Made by a program: the position numbers and the translations under genes. The notes beneath the pieces were generated by a model, which searched no databases, was not told where the DNA came from, and saw only the letters and a program-made list of their open reading frames with translations. Shown piece by piece: positions 7,485 through 13,771 of a stretch of 64,000 nt of DNA. Source of the stretch: Streptomyces sp. NBC_01431 (lineage in GTDB: Bacteria > Actinomycetota > Actinomycetes > Streptomycetales > Streptomycetaceae); the NCBI RefSeq assembly GCF_036231355.1, contig NZ_CP109496.1:5952001-6016000 (forward strand). The letters run 5' to 3'. Within the stretch, counting starts at the first letter, position 1. Each line of letters begins with the position of its first letter.

Positions 7485-7514
7485 CGTACCTAGCAGGCGA
7501 GATGAGTAGGTACG
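7485..7514. promoter_or_regulatory. Perfect inverted repeat CGTACCTA-N14-TAGGTACG
   Basis: Arms at 7485-7492 and 7507-7514, about 64 bp upstream of the DUF4126 start (minus strand, 7421). The spacing suits a dimeric DNA-binding protein or a short hairpin in the 5' leader. No regulator can be assigned. Confidence 0.4.
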
Positions 7515-7637
7515 CGGATGGGTCGCGGCCTGCGCGGAGGCGAGAGTGGAGGCCGCGGAAGGGGCGCGGTGCCGGCACCGCCGACACGGGGCGGCGGAAC
7601 CGGTGCGGCTCCCCCGACGTGAGGAGTACGGGGGGAG

Positions 7638-7684
7638 CGCCGGGGCGGTGCGACTCTGGGGGATCGAGCCGCACCGCCCCGGCG
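7638..7684 (-). terminator. Terminator of the ABC-YhgE-TetR operon
   Basis: CGCCGGGGCGGTGCG (7638-7652) and CGCACCGCCCCGGCG (7670-7684) are perfectly complementary over 15 bp; three further pairs lie beyond one mismatch, leaving a 9-nt loop. It lies 107 bp beyond the tetR stop codon. Confidence 0.7.
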
Positions 7685-7790
7685 TGCTGCGTGCACCGTT
7701 GCTGAGCTGTTGAAGGGGCGCGGGGGTGTGCCGTTGGGCGGCTCCGCCGCGATGGCCCGCGGTCGGCGAACGCCCCTGTCCGCCGGGCGC

Positions 7791-8399
7791 TCAGCGCCCG
7801 CTGACCCGGCCGTGCAACAGCCTTGACAGCGCCGCGTGGACGTCGTCAAGAGAGCGCTCGCTCTGGAAGGCCTGCCAGTCCAGCGCGGCCACCAGGACCA
7901 TCCCGACCAGCGCCGCCGCCGTCAGCGGAATGTCGATCTCCTCGCTGAGTTCACCCGCCGCCACCGCGTCCCGCAACACCGTCTCGACCACGGCCACCGC
8001 CTCCCGGCGCACCACCAGAAGGGTCGACTGCCAGGCGCGGTTGGTGCGCCACAGCTCGGCGACGTACAGCTGGGTGAAGGCCGGGTAGCGGTGGATGAAG
8101 CCCAGGCCCGCCCGGATCATCGCGTCGAGGGCCTCGACCTTGGTGCCACCCCGCTCGGCGGTTTCGTCCGCGGCCGCCTGCAAAGAGGCGGTCAGCAGGC
8201 CCACGCCGTGCCGCAGCAGCTCCTCGAAGAGCTCGGTCTTGCTCTTGAAGTTGTAGTAGACCGTGCCCTTCGCGACGCCGGCGCGCTCCGCGATCTCGTC
8301 CACCGTGGTGGCCGAGAACCCCTGCTCGGCGATGAGCGTCACGGCCGCTTCGTAGAGCTTCTGCCGGGTCGCCTGCCGTCTGGTGCTGCTGCTGTCCAT
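7791..8399 (-). CDS. TetR family transcriptional regulator
   Basis: 202 aa. The N-terminal HTH is clear: ATRQKLYEAAVTLIAEQGFSATTVDEIAERAGVAKGTVYYNFKSKTELFEELL, residues about 10-62. The C-terminal ligand domain (HRYPAFTQLYVAELWRTNRAWQ) has no recognisable ligand signature. ATG 8399 is 11 bp after the stop of the yhgE-like gene, so it is the last gene of a three-gene operon. A dyad typical of TetR operators lies inside that operon's promoter (11302-11315), making autorepression likely (inference). Confidence 0.93.
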   Translation of the reverse strand: MDSSSTRRQATRQKLYEAAVTLIAEQGFSATTVDEIAERAGVAKGTVYYNFKSKTELFEELLRHGVGLLTASLQAAADETAERGGTKVEALDAMIRAGLGFIHRYPAFTQLYVAELWRTNRAWQSTLLVVRREAVAVVETVLRDAVAAGELSEEIDIPLTAAALVGMVLVAALDWQAFQSERSLDDVHAALSRLLHGRVSGR

Positions 8400-8410
8400 G
8401 GCGTCGATTC

Positions 8411-10495
8411 TCACAGGCTCAGCTCGGGGTGCAGCCGGTCCAGGGACCACACCTGCTTCTGCCGGGCGGACAGCGCGGTGAGCGCGAGGGCGCCCACGGT
8501 GAAGGCCGCCAGGACGGCGCACCCCTGCCAGACCACGCCCAGGTCGCCGCCGGTGATCAGCCTGCGCAGCCCGTCGACGACGTAACTCATCGGCAGGTAG
8601 GGGTGGATGGCGTTGAAGAACGCCGGGCTCGTCTGGACCGGGTAGGTGCCGCCCGCCGACGTCAGCTGGAGCATCAGTGCGGCGAGCACCAGGATGCGTC
8701 CGGCCGCTCCGAACTTGGCGTTCAGCCACTGCACGATCGCCGCGAAGCAGCAGGAGGTCAGGGCCAGATAGCCGAGCGTCCCCGCGGTCCGCTGCATTTC
8801 GAGCCCGAGCCCGAAGTGCAGGACCGACATCAGCGCCGCGATCTGGAGCACCCCGACGGCCGCCACCGGCAGCCAGCCCGCGAAGGCGATGCGCCAGGCG
8901 GACGCGCCGGCGGCCAGTGCCCGACGGTTGAGCGGCTGGATCAGCATGTACGCGACCATCGCGCCCACCCACAGGGAGAGCGGGATGAAGTACGGGGCGA
9001 AACCGGTGCCGTAGTTGGGCGCCTTGTGGACCGCCTGCGAGGCCAGCTTGACCGGGTCGGACATGACGTCGGTGCGCTGGTCGCGGGCCCGCTTGTCGTA
9101 GTCGGGGATCTGCCCGACGCCGTCGTGCAGGCCGGTCGCGAGCTGGACGGAGCCGTCGGACAGCTTGAGGATCCCGCCGTCCAGGGCGCCCGCGCCCTTC
9201 TTCAGCTTGCCGACACCCTTGTCGAGGTCGGTGGAACCCGTGCTGGCGGTACCCAGGCCCGCGTGGATGTCGGCCGCGCCCTTGGCGACGTCGTGCGCGC
9301 CCTTGTTGAGCTTGTTGATGTCGGCGATCTTCTTCTCCAGGTCGCCGGAGAGGGACGGCGCCTTCGCGGCCAGGTCCCGGGCCTGGGTCTGGAGGTCTCC
9401 GAGGCTCTTGTTGAGCTTCTTGAAATCACCACCCTGGTCCTTGACGAGGTTGTTGACGTCCTCGGTAAGGGTCGCGCCGGTGGCCATCGCCTTCTTGGCC
9501 TCGTTCAGCTTCGGGCAGACCGCCCCCGGAGTGAGCGTGTCCACGCAGAGCTGCTGGTAGAGGGCGTCCAGGTCCTTCGAGGCCTGGCGTGTACCGGCCG
9601 TGGCGGCCGGGGCCAGCCTGATGATCTCGGCGAGGTTGTCGCGCACCGGCTGGATCGAGTCGGCGAGGAGCTTCGCCGAGTCCGCGACGGTCTTGCCGTT
9701 GTCCTTCAGGTACGGACGCGCCTTGCCGGCCACTCCGTTGGCCTCGTCCGCGATCTGCTGGGTGCCGTCGGCGACCTGCTGGGCGCCGCTCGCCAGGGTG
9801 CCCGCACCGGTGTCGAGCGCCGAGATGCCGCCGGCCAGCTTGCCGCTGCCGTCCTTGGCGTCCTTGAGCCCGTCGGCCAGGCTCTTGGAGCCGTCCTTGG
9901 CCTTGCCAAGGCCGTCCTTCAGGTCGCCCGCGCCCTTGGCGGCCTTCTCGGTCGCGTCGTGGAGGTCGGCGAACGAGATGAAGATCTTGTCGAGGAACGA
10001 CCGCGACGCCTTGGTGGAGGCGGCGGCGCGCACCTCGGAGAACACCGTCCGCGAGATCGAACCCACGATGTAGTTGTTCGCGTCGTTGGTCCGCACCTGG
10101 AGCGCGCCCGTCTCGGGGGAGTCACCGGAGCTGGACGCGATCCTCTTGCTGAAGTCGGCGGGCATCGTCAACGACAGGTAGTACTTGCCGTCCTCAAGGC
10201 CCTTGCCCGCCTCGGCGGCACCGACCTCGTGCCACTCGAAGGTCTTGCTGTCGAGCAGCTTCTTGCTGATCTCGTCGCCCGCGTGGAGCTGCTGCCCGGC
10301 GGCGCTCGCCCCCTTGTCCTCGTTGACCAGCGCCACCGGGATCCGGTCCAGGCGGCTGTACGGGTCCCAGAACGAGCACAGGTAGAGCGCTCCGTACAGC
10401 AGCGGCAGCAGGAGCAGCGCGACGAGTGCGGCCCGCGGCAGCTTCCCCCTGCCGAACCGCTTCAGCTCAAGCGCTGCCAGTCGTGGCGAACGCAT
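8411..10495 (-). CDS. YhgE/Pip domain membrane protein (ABC-2-like permease)
   Basis: 694 aa. One N-terminal transmembrane helix (LPRAALVALLLLPLLYGALYLCSFWDP) is followed by the conserved extracellular start RLDRIPVALVNEDKGA. A long extracytoplasmic region, residues about 60-480, has many small heptad-like GxxxLxxGxxxLxxG repeats predicted as helical or coiled coil. Five C-terminal transmembrane segments follow (FAPYFIPLSLWVGAMVAYMLIQPL onward). This is the YhgE/Pip/EsaA architecture: phage-infection protein and type VII secretion relatives, here in the MmpL/ABC-2-like exporter setting. It overlaps the upstream ATPase gene by 29 bp. Substrate unknown; secretion of a lipid or peptide is possible. 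Confidence 0.85.
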   Translation of the reverse strand: MRSPRLAALELKRFGRGKLPRAALVALLLLPLLYGALYLCSFWDPYSRLDRIPVALVNEDKGASAAGQQLHAGDEISKKLLDSKTFEWHEVGAAEAGKGLEDGKYYLSLTMPADFSKRIASSSGDSPETGALQVRTNDANNYIVGSISRTVFSEVRAAASTKASRSFLDKIFISFADLHDATEKAAKGAGDLKDGLGKAKDGSKSLADGLKDAKDGSGKLAGGISALDTGAGTLASGAQQVADGTQQIADEANGVAGKARPYLKDNGKTVADSAKLLADSIQPVRDNLAEIIRLAPAATAGTRQASKDLDALYQQLCVDTLTPGAVCPKLNEAKKAMATGATLTEDVNNLVKDQGGDFKKLNKSLGDLQTQARDLAAKAPSLSGDLEKKIADINKLNKGAHDVAKGAADIHAGLGTASTGSTDLDKGVGKLKKGAGALDGGILKLSDGSVQLATGLHDGVGQIPDYDKRARDQRTDVMSDPVKLASQAVHKAPNYGTGFAPYFIPLSLWVGAMVAYMLIQPLNRRALAAGASAWRIAFAGWLPVAAVGVLQIAALMSVLHFGLGLEMQRTAGTLGYLALTSCCFAAIVQWLNAKFGAAGRILVLAALMLQLTSAGGTYPVQTSPAFFNAIHPYLPMSYVVDGLRRLITGGDLGVVWQGCAVLAAFTVGALALTALSARQKQVWSLDRLHPELSL

Positions 10496-11246
10496 CCGCC
10501 GCCCCCTCCTCGTTCGTGGCCCCGTCCCCGGTGGCCGCCTCTGTCGTCCGTACGGTGATGTCGGCCTTGGCGGGCGCCTCGCTGCACACCGCGAGGACGG
10601 TGGTGCCCGCGTTGGCGACCGAGCGCAGCAGCGCCCAGGCCGCGACGCGTTCGGCGTCCGACAGCTTCAGGTCGGCGTCGTCGACCGCCAGCAGCCGGGG
10701 CTGCCCGATGAGGGCCAGCGCCACCGAGAGCCGCAGCGCCTCAAGGCGTTCCAGATCGCGTACCGAGGTGTGCTCGCGCTTGGGCAGCGAGGCGAGGTCG
10801 AGCCCCGCCGAGGCCAGCGCGTCGGCGATACGGGACCTGCTCTCGGCCCGGCGCTCGGCGGGCGAACGCAGCAGCGCCCGCACCGAACCGTCGTAGCGAC
10901 GCAGCAGCATCACCCGCTCGCGCAGGTGCTCGGCGACGGTGAACGCCGGGTCGAGCTCGCTGACGCCGGGCACGTGGCCGAGCGCGCTGACGCGCCGCAC
11001 GGCCGCCATCTTCCGGGGCAGCGGGAAACCGGCGACCTCGGCGAGCCCCTCGGCCGGCTTCATCCGGCCGGTGAGCGCGAGCAGCAGGGAGGTCCGGCCG
11101 GAGCCGGACGGTCCCGCGACCGCGACGAGCGAGCCGGGTGCCGCGTCGATGGCGACCCCCCGGAACGCCCAGCCGCGCGGCCCCTTGAGTCCGAAGCCGT
11201 CCGTGCGTATCGCCGCGCCGGTCGCGTCCGCGTGCGGGCTGTCCAC
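10467..11246 (-). CDS. ABC-type ATPase-like protein with degenerate catalytic motifs
   Basis: 259 aa, GTG start after AGGGGGGAAT. Fold motifs of an ABC ATPase are recognisable, but each key site is altered. Walker A is GPSGSGRTS with Arg51 instead of Lys. The LSGGQ signature is replaced by VRDLERL near 162-168. Walker B is LLAVDD (185-190) with Asp where the catalytic Glu should be. The switch His region reads VLAVCSEA. The C-terminus is Ala/Glu/Thr-rich. It probably binds nucleotide poorly and may act as a structural partner of the downstream YhgE-like permease, with which it overlaps. First gene of the TetR-controlled operon. Confidence 0.8.
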   Translation of the reverse strand: MDSPHADATGAAIRTDGFGLKGPRGWAFRGVAIDAAPGSLVAVAGPSGSGRTSLLLALTGRMKPAEGLAEVAGFPLPRKMAAVRRVSALGHVPGVSELDPAFTVAEHLRERVMLLRRYDGSVRALLRSPAERRAESRSRIADALASAGLDLASLPKREHTSVRDLERLEALRLSVALALIGQPRLLAVDDADLKLSDAERVAAWALLRSVANAGTTVLAVCSEAPAKADITVRTTEAATGDGATNEEGAADAFATTGSA

Positions 11247-11291
11247 ATTCCCCCCTGCTCTGCGCGTCCCCCGGGGCCGGAACTCGGCCCC

Positions 11292-11319
11292 ACTTTATTG
11301 AACTGACTGGTCAGTACAA
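11292..11319 (-). promoter_or_regulatory. Promoter with embedded TetR-type operator for the ABC-YhgE-TetR operon
   Basis: Minus strand: -35 TTGTAC (11319-11314), 16-bp spacer, -10 TAAAGT (11297-11292), about 45 bp before the GTG at 11246. The spacer contains the palindrome ACTGAC-TG-GTCAGT (plus coordinates 11302-11315), with perfect 6-bp arms. An operator between -35 and -10 would block polymerase directly. The co-operonic TetR is the obvious candidate regulator. Confidence 0.75.
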
Positions 11320-11379
11320 AAGATAACCCGAACCTGAATGCGAGGCAAAGGAGCAGGTCAGGGGGCAATCCGGATCGAT

Positions 11380-11401
11380 TGTCAGTGGTGGCCCTCACGA
11401 T
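11380..11401 (+). promoter_or_regulatory. PafBC/RecA-NDp-like promoter of the HEPN gene
   Basis: TGTCAGTG (11380-11387), 8 bp, CACGAT (11396-11401). The predicted start near 11408 gives a 41-nt leader that includes the AGGAGG before ATG 11449. Confidence 0.5.
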
Positions 11402-11448
11402 GGACACATACGGCCACAGTGCCGTCACACGACGACAGGAGGTTCGTC

Positions 11449-12000
11449 ATGGCCAGCTCCCACGCAGCAGCCGCATCCCGGCGCCGCGCCAGCAGCCCTG
11501 CCCCCTCACTGAACGGTCCGGCGGGCGGTCCCGCGAACGACGTCCATCCCGTGCTGCGCCGTGCGGGCGCACCGCCGGCGGCCCTCGATCTGCTCGCCCA
11601 GGCCCGCGGCGGGCTGGACGAGGCGGCCGTCCTCGACACCCCCAACGAGCGCTACGCGACGGCCCACCTGGCCGCCCTGCGCACCGCGGCCGCCGTCCTC
11701 GCCGCGCGCGGCCGCCCCGAAACCAGTCCGCGCCGCCGCCAGCGCATCCGCAGCGCCTGGGAAGTGCTGCCGGAAATAGCCCCCGAGCTGACCGAGTGGA
11801 GCGCCCTGTTCGCCTCGGGGGCGCACCGGCGGGCCCGCGCCGAGGCCGGCATCCAGGGCGCGGCCACCACCCGGGACGCCGACGACCTGCTCCGTGACGC
11901 GGCGATGTTCCTGCGCCTGGTCGAGCGGATGCTGGTCCTCCAGCCGGTGCTGCCCCAGCCCAGGCCCCGCGAGCCGGAGGCGGAACGGGGGACCGGCTGA
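11449..12000 (+). CDS. SAV_6107 family HEPN domain protein
   Basis: 183 aa. ATG 11449 is chosen over upstream in-frame codons because AGGAGG lies at 11437-11442. The first 35 residues are Ala/Ser/Arg-rich and likely disordered. The rest is helical (PAALDLLAQARGGLDEAAVLDTPNERYATAHLAALRTAAAVLAARG), as in the actinobacterial HEPN family named after S. avermitilis SAV_6107. It contains R68-YATA-H73, an Rx4H motif like that of HEPN ribonucleases. HEPN proteins are often RNases or toxin components, but no nucleotidyltransferase antitoxin gene is adjacent, so activity is unproven. A methyltransferase gene follows 136 bp later. Confidence 0.8.
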   Translation: MASSHAAAASRRRASSPAPSLNGPAGGPANDVHPVLRRAGAPPAALDLLAQARGGLDEAAVLDTPNERYATAHLAALRTAAAVLAARGRPETSPRRRQRIRSAWEVLPEIAPELTEWSALFASGAHRRARAEAGIQGAATTRDADDLLRDAAMFLRLVERMLVLQPVLPQPRPREPEAERGTG

Positions 12001-12136
12001 CGGCGGCGGCCCGGCCGGGGTGGCCCGCGGCTGATCGGCAGCGGCCCGGGGAGGCAATAGGGTGGACGGGTCTTCACCCTTTCCACGCCTTCCACGCCGC
12101 CGTCCGCGGCGGCACCGCGCCGAGGAGTCAACTGCC

Positions 12137-12895
12137 GTGTCGGACCCCATGCGCCCCCGCGCCTCCCTCCGTACCGCCGTGGTCTGGGAGGTCCTCAAGG
12201 AAGCGCTCGACCGTCAGGTCAAGGCGACCGGGCGGGAGGCCCTGGACGTCCTGGACACCGGCGGCGGCTCCGGCAACTTCGCGGTGCCGCTGGCCGCCCT
12301 CGGACACCGGGTCACGGTGGTCGACCCCAGCCCCAACGCGCTCTTCGCACTGGAGCGCAGGGCCGCAGAGGCGGGCGCCGCCGAGCGGGTGCAGGGCGTT
12401 CAGGGCGACATCCTCGGCCTCTTCGACGTGGTCGAGCGCGGCGGCTACGACGCGGTGCTGTGCCATGGCGTCCTTGAGTACGTCGAGGACCCGGCCGAGG
12501 GCGTGCGCAACGCGGTCGACGCGCTGCGGCCCGAGGGTGCGCTCAGCCTGCTCGCCGCCGGGATCGGCGGCGCGGTGCTCTCCCGGGCGCTGGCCGGGCA
12601 CTTCACCGAGGCGCGCCACGCGCTCCGCGACCCGGCCGGCCGCTGGGGAGCCGGCGACCCGGTGCCGCACCGGTTCACCGCCGAGCAGCTCATCGAGCTC
12701 GTCGGCGCGGCCGGGGCCACGGCCGGGGCGGTGCACGGAGTGCGGGTCTTCGCCGACCTGGTTCCCGGCGTCCTGGTGGACACCGAGCCCGGCGCCTTGG
12801 ACGCGCTCCTCAAGCTGGAGGCGGCGGCCGCCGAACTGCCCGCCTTCCATGCGGTGGCCACCCAGCTGCACGTGCTGGGCGAGAAGCGCGGCTGA
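12137..12895 (+). CDS. Class I SAM-dependent methyltransferase
   Basis: 252 aa, GTG start preceded by GAGGAG. SAM motif I is LDVLDTGGGSGNFAVPLAALGH (residues about 36-57), with the acidic end of strand 2 in VTVVDPSPNALFALERRA, motif II in VQGDILGL and the post-motif DAVLCHGVLEYVEDP near 115. The C-terminal part (HRFTAEQLIELVGAAGA, VHGVRVFADLVP) resembles the CmoA/SmtA-like group. The substrate cannot be read from the sequence. In-frame upstream sequence from 12062 lacks an RBS and is probably leader. Confidence 0.85.
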   Translation: MSDPMRPRASLRTAVVWEVLKEALDRQVKATGREALDVLDTGGGSGNFAVPLAALGHRVTVVDPSPNALFALERRAAEAGAAERVQGVQGDILGLFDVVERGGYDAVLCHGVLEYVEDPAEGVRNAVDALRPEGALSLLAAGIGGAVLSRALAGHFTEARHALRDPAGRWGAGDPVPHRFTAEQLIELVGAAGATAGAVHGVRVFADLVPGVLVDTEPGALDALLKLEAAAAELPAFHAVATQLHVLGEKRG

Positions 12896-13171
12896 CCCCC
12901 TTCACACGGCCGTGGGCGGGCTGATCAGCGACGCTGTGCCGCATGGAGTACGCCACAGGCCCCCCGATCGGCGGCTTCGCCCCGTATGATCGGTGGACAC
13001 CGTCCGGCATGACGGCTCGGCCCATGGGGAATTGAATCTCCACAACCGAACCGCCGTGGCGGCCCGGCTGGTGAATTGGCGTAGAGGGCGGGTTTCACGG
13101 GGGCGATTCCCTGCCTATCCTGAAGGGGCCGCATCCGGTCGCCCCCCGCGACCGACGAGTAGGAGGACTCC

Positions 13172-13561
13172 GTGCCGCTCTCGGAGCACGAGCAGCGCAT
13201 GCTCGAGCAGATGGAGCGAGCGCTGTACGCCGAAGATCCCAAGTTCGCGACAGCGCTTGAGGGAAGCGGGCTGCGTACGTACACCCGGCGACGGGTCTAC
13301 CAGGCGGTCGCGGGCTTTCTGGTGGGTATCGCGCTCCTCATGGCAGGAATGGTCGCCCAGCAGATCTGGATCAGCGTGGTGGGGTTCCTCGTCATGCTCG
13401 GATGTGCGGTGCTCGCGGTCACCGGTTGGCGCAAGGCGCCGCGTCCCGGTGAACAGGCGCGTGCGGGTGGTTCCGCCGGGCCACAGCAGGCCCGGCAGCG
13501 GCGCTCGGTGATGGACCGGATCGAGCAGCGCTGGCAGCGGCGCCGCGATGAGGGGCGCTAG
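13172..13561 (+). CDS. DUF3040 domain membrane protein
   Basis: 129 aa, GTG start with GGAGGA upstream. Begins with the conserved DUF3040 signature PLSEHEQRMLEQMERALYAEDPKFA. Two transmembrane helices (residues about 45-65 and 68-85) follow, then a basic, disordered tail ending in MDRIEQRWQRRRDEGR. Function unknown; the family is common in actinobacteria near the dcw cluster. Ends in a very strong terminator. Confidence 0.92.
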   Translation: MPLSEHEQRMLEQMERALYAEDPKFATALEGSGLRTYTRRRVYQAVAGFLVGIALLMAGMVAQQIWISVVGFLVMLGCAVLAVTGWRKAPRPGEQARAGGSAGPQQARQRRSVMDRIEQRWQRRRDEGR

Positions 13562-13584
13562 CCCCGCCCTCTTTGACCTGAACC

Positions 13585-13619
13585 GAGGGGCGGTCACCTT
13601 GATGAGGTGACCGCCCCTC
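13585..13619 (+). terminator. Strong hairpin terminator after the DUF3040 gene
   Basis: GAGGGGCGGTCACCT (13585-13599), loop TGATG, AGGTGACCGCCCCTC (13605-13619): a perfect 15-bp stem starting 24 nt after the stop codon. It may also stop minus-strand transcripts from the convergent transglutaminase operon. Confidence 0.85.
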
Positions 13620-13771
13620 AGGCATGTCCGGACCCGGGTCGGCTTGTCCGGTGCCGGGCCGGGGGCCCTGCCCCGGGTGGCAGTCAGTGGCCCAGGGCCG
13701 CCGGCTCCCACCCCGACCCGGGTGCGTCGGTGGCGCGGGATCACGGGAGCTCCGCCCCCGGACCCCGCTCC

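Larger units (their letters stand above)
7422..7790. other. Intergenic region between DUF4126 and the tetR operon end
   Basis: No convincing gene in these 369 bases. It holds an 8-bp inverted repeat at 7485-7514 upstream of the DUF4126 gene and a strong terminator hairpin at 7638-7684. Short open frames here lack RBS and codon bias. Confidence 0.6.

Noticed and set aside
11449..12895. HEPN gene plus methyltransferase as a toxin-antitoxin pair
   Set aside because: The genes are 136 bp apart with separate signals, and no MNT-type antitoxin is present; co-function is not supported by the sequence alone.
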